Of a DNA stretch of 64,000 bases, positions 23,824-32,375 are shown piece after piece; within the stretch, counting starts at the first letter, position 1; each line of letters starts with the position of its first letter. This DNA comes from Microbacteriaceae bacterium VKM Ac-2855 (GTDB taxonomy: Bacteria; Actinomycetota; Actinomycetes; Actinomycetales; Microbacteriaceae): assembly GCA_013204985.1 (NCBI GenBank), contig JABMLG010000001.1, forward strand, positions 616,574-680,573. Reading direction: 5' to 3'. A model generated the notes under the pieces. That model was given only the letters and a program-made list of their open reading frames with translations, searched no databases and had not been told where the DNA came from. The position numbers and the translations under genes were made by a program.

Positions 23824-25278
23824 TTAGTTGTTCGAGCTGAGCTTCTCGCGCAGCGCGGCGAGCGACTCGTCGTCGGCGAGCGTGCCGGCTCCGGTCGACT
23901 CGCTCGTGAACGAGCTGCTGACGGAAACGCCGGCGGAGTCGTTCGCGGCCTCTTCCTGCGACTTGGCGACCTGCGCCTTGTGCGCCTCCCAGCGAGCCTG
24001 GGCGGCAGCGTAGTCCTGCTCCCATGCCTCGCGCTGGGACTCGAAGCCCTCGCGCCACTCGTTGGTCTCCGGGTCGAAGCCCTCGGGGTACTTGTAGTTG
24101 CCCTGGTCGTCGTACTCGGTGGCCATGCCGTAGAGCGCCGGGTCGAACTCGGTGCCCTCGGGGTCGACGTTCTCGTTCGCCTGCTTCAGCGAGAGGCTGA
24201 TGCGGCGACGCTCGAGGTCGATGTCGATGACCTTGACGAAGACCTCTTCGCCGACCGACACGACCTGCTCGGCGAGCTCGACGTGCTTGCCGGAGAGCTC
24301 GGAGATGTGCACCAGGCCCTCGATGCCGTCGGCGACGCGAACGAACGCGCCGAACGGAACGAGCTTCGTGACCTTACCCGGGGCGACCTGACCGATCGCG
24401 TGGGTACGGGCGAAGACCTGCCACGGGTCCTCCTGGGTCGCCTTGAGCGAGAGCGACACGCGCTCACGGTCGAGGTCGACCTCGAGGATCTCGACGGTGA
24501 CCTCCTGGCCCACCTCGACGACCTCGGAGGCGTGCTCGATGTGCTTCCAGGAGAGCTCGGAGACGTGGACGAGACCGTCGACGCCGCCCAGGTCGACGAA
24601 TGCGCCGAAGTTGACGATGGACGACACGACGCCCTTGCGGACCTGACCCTTGTGCAGGTTGTTCAGGAACGTGGTGCGGCTCTCGGACTGCGTCTGCTCG
24701 AGCAGTGCACGGCGCGACAGAACGACGTTGTTGCGGTTCTTGTCGAGCTCGAGGATCTTCGCCTCGATCTCCTGGCCCAGGTAAGGGGTGAGGTCGCGGA
24801 CACGGCGCAGCTCGATGAGCGACGCGGGGAGGAAGCCCCGCAGGCCGATGTCGACGATGAGGCCACCCTTGACGACCTCGATGACCGAACCGGTGACGAC
24901 ACCGTCGGACTCCTTGATCTTCTCGACGTCGCCCCACGCACGCTCATACTGCGCGCGCTTCTTGGACAGGATCAGGCGACCCTCTTTGTCCTCCTTCTGC
25001 AGCACGAGAGCCTCGACGCTGTCGCCGACGTTGACGACCTCGCTCGGGTCGACATCGTGCTTGATGGAGAGTTCACGCGAGGGGATGACGCCCTCGGTCT
25101 TGTAGCCGACGTCGAGGAGGACCTCGTCGCGGTCGATCTTCACGACGGTGCCTTCGATGAGGTCGCCGTCGTTGAAGAACTTCAGAGTCTTTTCGACCGC
25201 GGCAAGAAAGTCTTCAGCAGACCCGATGTCGTTGATCGCGACCTGCTTGGTTGCCTTTTCGGTCGTTGCGGTTGTCAT
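23824..25278 (-). CDS. rpsA: 30S ribosomal protein S1
   Basis: RNA-binding ribosomal protein that helps mRNA recruitment. 484 residues with four S1 (OB-fold) repeats: LIEGTVVKIDRDEVLLDVGYKTEG (about 36-105), VVTGSVIEVVKGGLIVDIGLRG (about 122-190), VRKGVVSSIVNFGAFVDLGGVDG, and VAPGKVTKLVPFGAFVRVADGIEG, each ending in an LS-K type strand. The C-terminal ~100 residues are acidic and low in complexity, as in other actinobacterial S1. ATG 25278 gives the usual MTTATTEK start. Own leader and terminator. Confidence 0.96.
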   Translation of the reverse strand: MTTATTEKATKQVAINDIGSAEDFLAAVEKTLKFFNDGDLIEGTVVKIDRDEVLLDVGYKTEGVIPSRELSIKHDVDPSEVVNVGDSVEALVLQKEDKEGRLILSKKRAQYERAWGDVEKIKESDGVVTGSVIEVVKGGLIVDIGLRGFLPASLIELRRVRDLTPYLGQEIEAKILELDKNRNNVVLSRRALLEQTQSESRTTFLNNLHKGQVRKGVVSSIVNFGAFVDLGGVDGLVHVSELSWKHIEHASEVVEVGQEVTVEILEVDLDRERVSLSLKATQEDPWQVFARTHAIGQVAPGKVTKLVPFGAFVRVADGIEGLVHISELSGKHVELAEQVVSVGEEVFVKVIDIDLERRRISLSLKQANENVDPEGTEFDPALYGMATEYDDQGNYKYPEGFDPETNEWREGFESQREAWEQDYAAAQARWEAHKAQVAKSQEEAANDSAGVSVSSSFTSESTGAGTLADDESLAALREKLSSNN

Positions 25279-25474
25279 TAAGGGATGCTCCAGTATGGAC
25301 AGAACTCGGGCCTCACCCGCGCGCACAGCGTCGTGGGTTCGGCGAATCGGTGGTGGTGGGTTGCCGCACCCTTCCGGGCACGACGGACGTCATAAAACTG
25401 ACGTTCGAGTCTATCCAACCAGAACGGCCGCCGCAATCTTCCCGCGCAGCCATCCGATCGCCTCTCCATGCGAA

Positions 25475-25508
25475 GAGTTGCAGGAGTGGGGGCCCACTCC
25501 TGCAACTC
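25475..25508 (-). terminator. Terminator after the purine permease
   Basis: Perfect 16-bp arms GAGTTGCAGGAGTGGG / CCCACTCCTGCAACTC with a two-base centre start 7 bases after the permease stop. The same segment lies about 200 bases before rpsA. The remaining 25279-25474 should hold the rpsA promoter; I cannot single out its elements. Confidence 0.85.
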
Positions 25509-25514
25509 TCCGGA

Positions 25515-26930
25515 TCAGTCGTTGGCGAGTTCGGAGGTCGGCACCCCGGCGGGCGCGGCCGGCCCGCGGACGGCGTCGTGAGCAGAGATATCCGCGTCGT
25601 CGCTCCCGAGCTTCGCCTGCATCCCCTTCGAGTTGAGCAGGAGGTTCAGCAGGATCGCGACGATCGCTCCGGCGCTGATGCCGGAATCGAAGATGATCGT
25701 GAACCAGGTCGGGAACTGCGCGTAGATCTCGGGGCTCACCGTCGGCAGAAGCGCGACGCCGAGCGAGATCGCCACCACGAGGATGTTCGTGTTGTTGAAC
25801 TTCACCTTCGACAGCGTTCGCACACCGCTGGCCGCGACCATGCCGAAGAGCGCGATGCCCGCACCCCCGAGCACCGCTACGGGGATCCCCTCCACCACGG
25901 CTCCCAGCGCCGGGATCAAGCCGAGGATCACCAGGACGCCGCCCGCGAAGGTGGCGACGAAACGGGACTTGACCCCGGTCAGTGATACCAGACCGACGTT
26001 CTGCGCGAATGCGGTGTACGGGAAGGTGTTGAAAAGCCCACCGATCACGGTCGACAGGCCGTCGGCACGCAGACCGTCCGAGAGCTGCTGCGGCGTGACC
26101 GGCTTGTCGACGATCTCACCGACCGCGATGATGTCGCCGGTCGTCTCGGTCATGATCACGAGTCCGACGATGCACATCGAGATGATCGCGCTCACCTCGA
26201 ACGTCGGGAAGCCGAAGTGGAAGGGTAGCGCGATGCCGAACCAGGCCTCGTCGCCGACGCCGCTCCAGTCGGTCAGGCCGAACGGGATGGCCACGATCGT
26301 GCCGATCACGAGTCCGAGCAGGATGGACAACCTCTGCAGCACGGGCGGAGCGAACCGCTCGATCAGGATGATCAGCAGCAGCGTCCCAGCCGCGAATCCG
26401 ATGTCGAGCGGATTGCCGAAGTCGTCCGATCCGGCACCCCCGCCGACCCAGCCGGCCGCCACATCCATCAACGAGACACCGATGATCAGGATGACCGTTC
26501 CGGTGACGATCGGAGGGAAGAAGCGCACGAGCTTCGAGAAGACCGGCGCCAGGAGCATCATGAAGAGTCCGCACGCGATCACCGAACCGTAGATGGCGGT
26601 GATGCCGTACTCGCCTCCGATCGTGATCATCGGACCGACCGCGGCGAAGGTGCACCCCTGCATCAGCGGCAACCGCACGCCGAAACGCCAGAACCCGATC
26701 GACTGGATGAGCGTCGCGATGCCCGCGACGAGCAGGTCGGCACTGATCAGATACGGCAGCGCGCTCGGTTCGAGTTTGCCCATACCGATCAGAGCACCAC
26801 CGACGATCAGCGGAACCGCGACGGCGCCCGCGTACATCGCGAGCACGTGCTGGAGGCCGAGCGGCGCCAGACGCGCCAGTGGCGGGATGCGATCGACGGG
26901 GTGTTTCTCAGTAACTTCCGCAACGGACAT
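25515..26930 (-). CDS. NCS2-family purine/xanthine permease
   Basis: Proton-coupled nucleobase transporter of the nucleobase:cation symporter-2 family. 471 residues with about 12-14 hydrophobic segments. The NCS2 signature appears as FAQNVGLVSLTGVKSRFV, with the conserved acidic motif upstream in MTETTGDIIAVGEIV and the N-terminal GLQHVLAMYAGAVAVPLIVG. Substrate (xanthine, uric acid or uracil) cannot be fixed by eye; the TETTGD motif favours xanthine/urate carriers. ATG 26930 has GGGGAG 5 bases upstream. No purine catabolic genes are adjacent. The PucR/CdaR-type gene 4.5 kb away is too distant to assign as its regulator. Confidence 0.9.
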   Translation of the reverse strand: MSVAEVTEKHPVDRIPPLARLAPLGLQHVLAMYAGAVAVPLIVGGALIGMGKLEPSALPYLISADLLVAGIATLIQSIGFWRFGVRLPLMQGCTFAAVGPMITIGGEYGITAIYGSVIACGLFMMLLAPVFSKLVRFFPPIVTGTVILIIGVSLMDVAAGWVGGGAGSDDFGNPLDIGFAAGTLLLIILIERFAPPVLQRLSILLGLVIGTIVAIPFGLTDWSGVGDEAWFGIALPFHFGFPTFEVSAIISMCIVGLVIMTETTGDIIAVGEIVDKPVTPQQLSDGLRADGLSTVIGGLFNTFPYTAFAQNVGLVSLTGVKSRFVATFAGGVLVILGLIPALGAVVEGIPVAVLGGAGIALFGMVAASGVRTLSKVKFNNTNILVVAISLGVALLPTVSPEIYAQFPTWFTIIFDSGISAGAIVAILLNLLLNSKGMQAKLGSDDADISAHDAVRGPAAPAGVPTSELAND

Positions 26931-27163
26931 TTCGGCTCCCCGATCGTGATTGGCGTACCTGCAGGACGCACAGGGCCGTGTGGATACTCAGACCGTACGA
27001 ATTCCATGTTTCCGAGTCGATCCCCGCCGTGTTACCGGGGTGTTAAGCGCATCCTGGACAGTGCCCCGAGGTGGGGCGGGAACCTGTTCGTTCGCTTCGA
27101 TACGATCAACTCATCCGGCATCGACGACTGTCACCCTGCCGATCCGCAGATTGGTGCAGTGCC

Positions 27164-28984
27164 GTGGCCGGACTCTCCCGCCGTTCCTTCGTCGCGGGCA
27201 CGGCAGCTCTCGCGAGCGCGTGGCAGCTCGAGCCGGACGTCCTGCGTGCACGGCTCTCCGCCGACCTCGGCGCGACGACGGCCGCGGCCCGCGAGGTGCC
27301 GAGTACGCTCGAGCAGACGGTGCTGCGCGGCAGCGTGCTATCGAAGAAGTACCGCGGGCTGACGACCGGAGCCGGCGAGCCTCATCTCGCTCGCCTGGAC
27401 GTCCTCGGTCGCGCTCCGGACGCGGGCCGGTCGGCGAACCGGCGCTCACTGCTCTATCTCGCTCATCTCTCCGACATGCACGTCATCGACGCTCAATCGC
27501 CGGCACGGATCGAGCCGATGATCGTGCAGGACCACGCCTCGTGGGGCTCCGCGTTCCATCCGCACGACCCGCTCACCGTCCACGTCACTGCCGCGATGGT
27601 CAAAGCGTTCGCGGATCTGCGGATCAGCCCCCTCACCGGCGCCCCGATGGGCGCGGCGATCGTGACCGGTGACAGCGCCGACATGCATTCCACGCATGAG
27701 TTGCGCTGGTACATCGATGTTCTCGACGGCAAGGAGATCCTGCCGAACAGTGGTTCGGCGACCACGTTCGAAGGGGTGCAGGCCTGGCCCGAGGCGAGCT
27801 GGGCCTACCGGCCGGCCAACCCGCGCGGCGGCGAATTCGGTGACTACGGATTCCCCGAGCTGCCCGAACTGCTCGAGGACGCCTCCCGCATCGCTGTGCA
27901 ATCGGTGGGCCTGCCCGTGCCCTGGTTCGCCGTCTACGGCAACCACGACACGCTCCTGCTCGGTACGTTCGACCTCAGCCCTCAGCTGCACAGCCTCGCC
28001 CTCGGCGCGCGCAAGGCCTACACGTTGGAAGCTACCGCGACCTCGATCCTGCAGGGCTATGCCTCCGCTTCGAGCCCGATGCAGCAGGCGATCGACGCGA
28101 TGGGGCTGCAGCTCGGCTTCCGCCACGGTTTCCGGTCGGTCGCCGCCGATTCGTCCCGTCGACTCTTCGCTCAGTACGATTTCATGGCCGAGCACTTCCG
28201 GACCGAGAAGACGCCCGGCCCGGTGGGTCACGGTTTCACACAGCGGAACCTGGACTCGGGTGAGACGTGGTGGCGCACCGAGCTGTCGCCCGATGTCCGC
28301 GCTTTCGGTCTGGACACCTGCAATCAGGTCGCCGGACCGGATGGAGCGGTTCCGGATGCGCAATTCCAGTGGTTGAAGACGGAACTCGCGCAGGCGCAGA
28401 AGGACCAGAAGCTGGTGCTGATCTTCAGTCACCACAACAGCCTGACCCTCGAGAACCGTGCGCAACGACCGGGTGAAGAGGTCGTGCTGCACCACGCCGA
28501 GGAATTCGTGGACCTATTGCTCGCGCACCCGAACGTGATCGGCTGGCTGAACGGTCATACTCATCTGAACCAGATCCTGCCGCACATCACGTCCGGTTCC
28601 GGATCCGCCGGCACGGGTTCCGGGTTCTGGGAGATCACTACGGCGTCCTGCATCGATTTCCCGCAGCAGCAACAGCTGGTCGAGATCGTGGACAACCGCG
28701 ACGGGACCCTTTCGCTCTTCACGACCGTCGTCGACCACGCCGCACCGACGACCCCGAGCGCGGGCTCGGACTACCTCGACCTCGCCGCACGCAGCCGGGA
28801 GTTCGCGCTGAACGACTGGGCGGAGGACCCACTGATGCGACGAGGTTCCCCGCTCGATCGGAACACCGAGTTGCTGGTCGCGGCTCCCTTCGATCTCGCT
28901 CGGATCACGGATGCCTCCGTGCAGGCGCGCCAGGCCGCTGACCATGCCCGGTTGCTCGCGTACGAGCAGAGGGCCGTGCAATGA
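27164..28984 (+). CDS. Tat-exported metallophosphoesterase (TIGR03767-like)
   Basis: Predicted exported phosphoesterase of about 606 residues. The N-terminus has a twin-arginine motif SRRSFVAG followed by a short hydrophobic alanine-rich stretch. Calcineurin-type metal motifs are all present: HLSDMH, TGDSADMH, YGNHD, SHHN and NGHTHLN. It resembles the actinobacterial family annotated TIGR03767; substrate unknown. Start GTG 27164 was chosen so that the Tat motif is at the very N-terminus; no good ribosome site is visible, and the frame is open upstream. Its stop overlaps the next gene in ATGA, so at least three genes form one unit. Confidence 0.85.
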   Translation: MAGLSRRSFVAGTAALASAWQLEPDVLRARLSADLGATTAAAREVPSTLEQTVLRGSVLSKKYRGLTTGAGEPHLARLDVLGRAPDAGRSANRRSLLYLAHLSDMHVIDAQSPARIEPMIVQDHASWGSAFHPHDPLTVHVTAAMVKAFADLRISPLTGAPMGAAIVTGDSADMHSTHELRWYIDVLDGKEILPNSGSATTFEGVQAWPEASWAYRPANPRGGEFGDYGFPELPELLEDASRIAVQSVGLPVPWFAVYGNHDTLLLGTFDLSPQLHSLALGARKAYTLEATATSILQGYASASSPMQQAIDAMGLQLGFRHGFRSVAADSSRRLFAQYDFMAEHFRTEKTPGPVGHGFTQRNLDSGETWWRTELSPDVRAFGLDTCNQVAGPDGAVPDAQFQWLKTELAQAQKDQKLVLIFSHHNSLTLENRAQRPGEEVVLHHAEEFVDLLLAHPNVIGWLNGHTHLNQILPHITSGSGSAGTGSGFWEITTASCIDFPQQQQLVEIVDNRDGTLSLFTTVVDHAAPTTPSAGSDYLDLAARSREFALNDWAEDPLMRRGSPLDRNTELLVAAPFDLARITDASVQARQAADHARLLAYEQRAVQ

Positions 28985-29328
28985 GACGGGTCGAAGCGGC
29001 GTCCGTCGTCGTGATCGCGTTGATGCTGACCGGCTGCACTCAGGTCGCCGCGATCGCGCCGGTGGGCGGTGACCGCGTGTCGAATGTGCGCTACGCCACC
29101 CTCGATGTTCTGGTGGCGGAGGGCGTCGAACTCCTCGCCGCCCCCGATTGCGTCGAGAGCGACCGATCGGTGACCTGCACCGGCAGCACCGTCGACGGCA
29201 CCGTGATCACCGCGACCTCGGCTGCGACGACGGAGGACCACCTCGAGATCGTCGTCGGAACGTCGACGCTCTTCTCGGGCTCCATCAGCGCCGTGATCGA
29301 GGACGCCGTCGACGGGGTCGTGCCGTGA
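28981..29328 (+). CDS. Small predicted lipoprotein
   Basis: 115 residues. The signal peptide ends in a lipobox L-T-G-C with the lipidated cysteine at C19, after a hydrophobic run VVVIALML. The mature part is about 95 residues with two cysteines (APDCVES, VTCTGS) that could form a disulfide and a beta-rich pattern; it faintly resembles DUF4333-type domains, which I cannot confirm. The start overlaps the phosphoesterase stop and the stop overlaps the next start, so it is co-translated with both. Function unknown; probably an envelope partner of the phosphoesterase. Confidence 0.75.
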   Translation: MRRVEAASVVVIALMLTGCTQVAAIAPVGGDRVSNVRYATLDVLVAEGVELLAAPDCVESDRSVTCTGSTVDGTVITATSAATTEDHLEIVVGTSTLFSGSISAVIEDAVDGVVP

Positions 29329-29888
29329 TGCGTGTGCGCCGTCTCCTCCGCCTTGCGCCCTCCGTGGTCGGACTGCCCGTTGCACAAGCCGTGCTCGTGC
29401 TGCCGGCGACTCCACCACTTTCGGATCCGACATTCGTATTTCTTTCGCTCCTCTCTTTCGCGGCCGTCGTTCTCGCGACCTGGCTCCTCGTAACCGCGAT
29501 CGCGGCGGGTCTCGACCGCGATCGGTGGCGGTTGGGGCTGCGGAGCCTCCTGTGGACACTGGGGCTCGGCTTGATCCTGATCGCGTGCGCGGTCGTGAAT
29601 CCGCTCATCGCGTTGCCCGCACTGGTTCTCGCAGCATTCATCCTTCCCGCGACGGCGACGGGATATCCGGTCGTCGCGGGGCTCCGTGCCTTCCGTCACC
29701 ACCCCTGGCGGACCGCCCTCGTGGCGACGGGCTGCCTCGCCCTCGCCGTCCTCGCGTGGGTGGTGGCGCTCGTCACCGGCCTGTTCGTGACCGGCGCACT
29801 CGGCGCCCTGCTGTGTTGGCTCGCCTTCACCCTGGCCGGGGCACTGGCGCTGAACGGTACGAGCTCACTCCTGCGCCGCGCCGTCTGA
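29328..29888 (+). CDS. Hypothetical integral membrane protein
   Basis: 186 residues, mostly hydrophobic, with about five membrane segments (for example FVFLSLLSFAAVVLATWLLV, LLWTLGLGLILIACAVV, LIALPALVLAAFILPA, ALVATGCLALAVLAWVVALV, GALGALLCWLAFTLAGALAL). A basic N-terminus (MRVRRLLRL) suggests it is inside. ATG 29328 shares bases with the lipoprotein stop (TGATG). No family recognised. Last gene of the three-gene cluster. Confidence 0.65.
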   Translation: MRVRRLLRLAPSVVGLPVAQAVLVLPATPPLSDPTFVFLSLLSFAAVVLATWLLVTAIAAGLDRDRWRLGLRSLLWTLGLGLILIACAVVNPLIALPALVLAAFILPATATGYPVVAGLRAFRHHPWRTALVATGCLALAVLAWVVALVTGLFVTGALGALLCWLAFTLAGALALNGTSSLLRRAV

Positions 29889-29922
29889 GCTCGTGTCCTG
29901 ATTCGGTACGTCTGTGTCCCGA

Positions 29923-29969
29923 ACCGGTCTCACGGCGAGCCGTCACGATTTGCAACGATGGAGACCGGT
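29923..29969. promoter_or_regulatory. Split dyad upstream of the XRE regulator
   Basis: ACCGGTCTC at 29923-29931 and its exact reverse complement GAGACCGGT at 29961-29969 flank 29 bases, ending 33 bases before the XRE gene start. The spacing (38 bases centre to centre) would place two half-sites on nearly the same DNA face. Possibly an autoregulatory operator; may be chance. Confidence 0.3.
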
Positions 29970-30002
29970 CGGCTCCTCGACCCTCGTCGGAAGGATCGGT
30001 GA

Positions 30003-30815
30003 GTGCACAGCGCCCGAAGTCCCCTCGCGGAGTTCCTCCGCGCTCGTCGTGAGCTGCTCCAGCCGGAGGAGGTCGGGCTCGAGCGGGACCACAACCGACG
30101 CGTCCCCGGACTGCGCCGCGAGGAAGTGGCGCGCCGAGCGGGCATCAGCCCGGAGTACTACCTGCGATTGGAGCAGGGGCGCGACCATCAACCCTCCGCT
30201 CAGGTGCTGAGTGCGCTGGAGCGGGCGCTCGTCCTGGACGACGACGCCCGCGCATATCTGCACAGGCTCGCCCATCCCGGACCGACCCTCCGCCGAACCC
30301 GTATCGCCCCGGTCGAGCCGACCGTTCTGCAACTGCTCGGTCGGATGTCCGATGTGCCGGCGTACGTGTCCGACCGGCACCTCGACATTCTGGCCGTGAA
30401 CCCGCTGGCGGCCGCGCTGGCGCCCGGCTACCTCATCCCCGGCACGAACCTGCTCCAGGCGGTCTTCGATGAAGCGGAACAGGCGCACTCGTCGAGCGAT
30501 TGGCGCGAAACCGCCCAGCGCCTGGTCGCCGCTCTGCGCCACGGTGCCGAACCCGCCGATCTCCGCCTGCAGGAGATCGTCGAGTCCCTCTCCGCACAGA
30601 GTGTCGAGTTCCACCGGATGTGGGCCCAGCACGACGCCCGGCCGCAGACCTCCGGATTCGCTCTGCACTGGATCGCGTCGCACGGCTGGGTACGGCTCCG
30701 GTGGCAGACGCTCCAGGTACCCGGCGGCAGCGGTCACGCGCTGACGAGCATTCTCAGCGACCCGGGAACCGTCGGCGCCGACGCGGTGAACGCTTTGGCG
30801 CAGAGCCTGCGTTGA
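30003..30815 (+). CDS. XRE-family regulator with MmyB-like ligand-binding domain
   Basis: 270 residues. The N-terminal helix-turn-helix reads VPGLRREEVARRAGISPEYYLRLEQGRD (about 34-61), a pattern typical of the MmyB/SCO family. The C-terminal two thirds match the MmyB-like ligand-binding region (VLQLLGRMSDVPAYVSDRHLDILAVNPLA; the final SGHALTSILSDPGT). Such proteins often repress a neighbouring dehydrogenase; none is adjacent here. GTG 30003 has GGAAGG about 8 bases upstream. Confidence 0.88.
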   Translation: MHSARSPLAEFLRARRELLQPEEVGLERDHNRRVPGLRREEVARRAGISPEYYLRLEQGRDHQPSAQVLSALERALVLDDDARAYLHRLAHPGPTLRRTRIAPVEPTVLQLLGRMSDVPAYVSDRHLDILAVNPLAAALAPGYLIPGTNLLQAVFDEAEQAHSSSDWRETAQRLVAALRHGAEPADLRLQEIVESLSAQSVEFHRMWAQHDARPQTSGFALHWIASHGWVRLRWQTLQVPGGSGHALTSILSDPGTVGADAVNALAQSLR

Positions 30816-30842
30816 CTTCCGGGCCGCCGGTATCCTCGACCC

Positions 30843-31445
30843 ATGCCACGACCTCGACGTTTCGACGAGTACGTCCTGCTCGACGGCGCGCAAGAGCTCT
30901 TCTGGAAGCGCGGCTACGAACAGACGTCCATCGATGACGTCGCGCGAGTTACCGGGGTGGGGAACGGCAGCATCTACGCGGCGTACGGCAGCAAGCTCGG
31001 CCTGTTCGTGGCGGTCTTCCGACGGTACTGCGCCGGACGCGTTGCTCTCGTCGAGTCAGTGGTCGCGACGGAGCACGGCGATTTCGCCGCCGTCGTGGCG
31101 GGGTTCCTCGAAGCCATCGTCGTGGACTGCACGGGCCGTGACGACCGCCGCGGTTGCCTGATGCTGAACGGCCTCGCCGAACTCTCCGCGCGTTTTCCCG
31201 ACGTCGGCGTGATCGGATACGAGGCGATGGCTCGCATGAACGACGTTCTCGCGGTACGAGTGCGGTCGGCGATCGAGGCGAACGAGATCAGACTGGATCC
31301 GGACGAGGCCTATGCCGTCGGCGCCCACCTCGTCGTCGTCTCGCAGGGACTCATCAATCTCAGCCGGATCGGCGTCTCCCCCGACGAGCTCCGCTCGATC
31401 GCGGCGGCCTCAGTGAGGATGACAGCGGGGCTCCGCGCTGCCTGA
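30843..31445 (+). CDS. TetR/AcrR-family regulator
   Basis: 200 residues. Start MPRPRRFDEYVLLDGAQELF leads into a TetR helix-turn-helix (YEQTSIDDVARVTGVGNGSIYAAYGSKLGLFVAVF, about 24-58). The C-terminal helical domain carries a cysteine in RRGCLMLNGLAEL, as in the AcrR/NemR-like group that controls redox or xenobiotic genes. It lies 27 bases after the XRE gene on the same strand and converges on the PucR-type gene 6 bases away. Target unknown. Confidence 0.9.
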   Translation: MPRPRRFDEYVLLDGAQELFWKRGYEQTSIDDVARVTGVGNGSIYAAYGSKLGLFVAVFRRYCAGRVALVESVVATEHGDFAAVVAGFLEAIVVDCTGRDDRRGCLMLNGLAELSARFPDVGVIGYEAMARMNDVLAVRVRSAIEANEIRLDPDEAYAVGAHLVVVSQGLINLSRIGVSPDELRSIAAASVRMTAGLRAA

Positions 31446-31451
31446 CGGCAG

Positions 31452-32276
31452 TCAGCCGGCGACGGCACCCGTCGCTTCCCAGAGCTTCAACAGCTTGAGC
31501 GCCAGGTGCAGGGTGCTCCGCTGCCAGCCGTCCTCGAGAGCCGAGCGGACCGCATCCGGCATGTTCTCGAGCCGGTAGTACAACGTGGTGCGATGGATGT
31601 GCAGCCGGTCGCAGGCAGCACGCACCTGACCACCCTCGTCCAGGTAGACCTCGATGGTTTCGCGCTGCACGGGATCGCCCCGGCCCAGTTGTGCCGCCGC
31701 CGGAGAGATCTCGGACAGGCGACGCGGCCCGGTCGCGACGGACTGCAAGAGGATCCACCCGCCGAGCGCTGACGGCAGTTCGGCGCCGAGCTCCGGGAGA
31801 ACGGCGATCAGTTCGGCACCGGCGCGTGCCCGCTCGGCGGTCTCGCCGAGGTCGGCCGCGTCGGGATCCAGAACGGCAGAGCCGATCCCCCGCACCTCAA
31901 CAGCGGCACGGGTCGCCTCGGCGCGGATCCACTCCTCGAAACCGCTGGTGTCACCCAGGTCACGAGAGACGAGGTAGACGATCCCATCGTCCTCGCGGAT
32001 GAAACTCGTCCTCGCGGGGGCCGCGAACGAGATGTGTCGGCCGAACCCGTCGGCCGCGCCGGGGATCGATCCGCATTCCAAGAGAACGGCGGTGACCGTG
32101 GTGCGCGGACCACGGTCGAGCCAGTGTCGGGAGATGGCTTCGAGGAAGGCGCCCCGTCGCTCCCCCGCGGCATCATGCAACAACGCTGCGATGGTGCGCT
32201 CCCGCGTCGATGCGGTGAGGAGATGAAGCGTCCCCTCGCGAGGGACGGCCATCGATTCGATCGGCTGCGGTTCCAT
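31452..32276 (-). CDS. PucR/CdaR-type transcriptional regulator
   Basis: 274 residues. The C-terminus has the PucR-type helix-turn-helix: DPVQRETIEVYLDEGGQVRAACDRLHIHRTTLYYRLENM (about 203-241). The N-terminal 180 residues look like a diverged GAF/GGDEF-like sensory part (FIREDDGIVYLVSRDLG) without a recognisable ligand site. ATG 32276 has GGAGGAG 6 bases upstream. Members control purine, sugar diacid or proline use; no matching catabolic gene is adjacent. Confidence 0.88.
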   Translation of the reverse strand: MEPQPIESMAVPREGTLHLLTASTRERTIAALLHDAAGERRGAFLEAISRHWLDRGPRTTVTAVLLECGSIPGAADGFGRHISFAAPARTSFIREDDGIVYLVSRDLGDTSGFEEWIRAEATRAAVEVRGIGSAVLDPDAADLGETAERARAGAELIAVLPELGAELPSALGGWILLQSVATGPRRLSEISPAAAQLGRGDPVQRETIEVYLDEGGQVRAACDRLHIHRTTLYYRLENMPDAVRSALEDGWQRSTLHLALKLLKLWEATGAVAG

Positions 32277-32375
32277 CGAACGCTCCTCCTGGGATCGGGA
32301 TCGTGCGATTCCACGTTAGAAGGACGACAGTGCGTGTGCGTGTCCCTGAGCGAGCCACCCTCGGCACGCCGCGGG

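Noticed and set aside
26931-27163. Purine riboswitch before the NCS2 permease
   Set aside because: The sequence lacks the conserved purine-aptamer junction and loop-loop elements; the permease leader is short.
27071-27163. Upstream extension of the metallophosphoesterase frame
   Set aside because: It would bury the twin-arginine motif over 30 residues inside; GTG 27164 fits a Tat signal better.
25515-32276. PucR-type protein as regulator of the NCS2 purine permease
   Set aside because: The genes are 4.5 kb apart with unrelated genes between, and I see no shared site.
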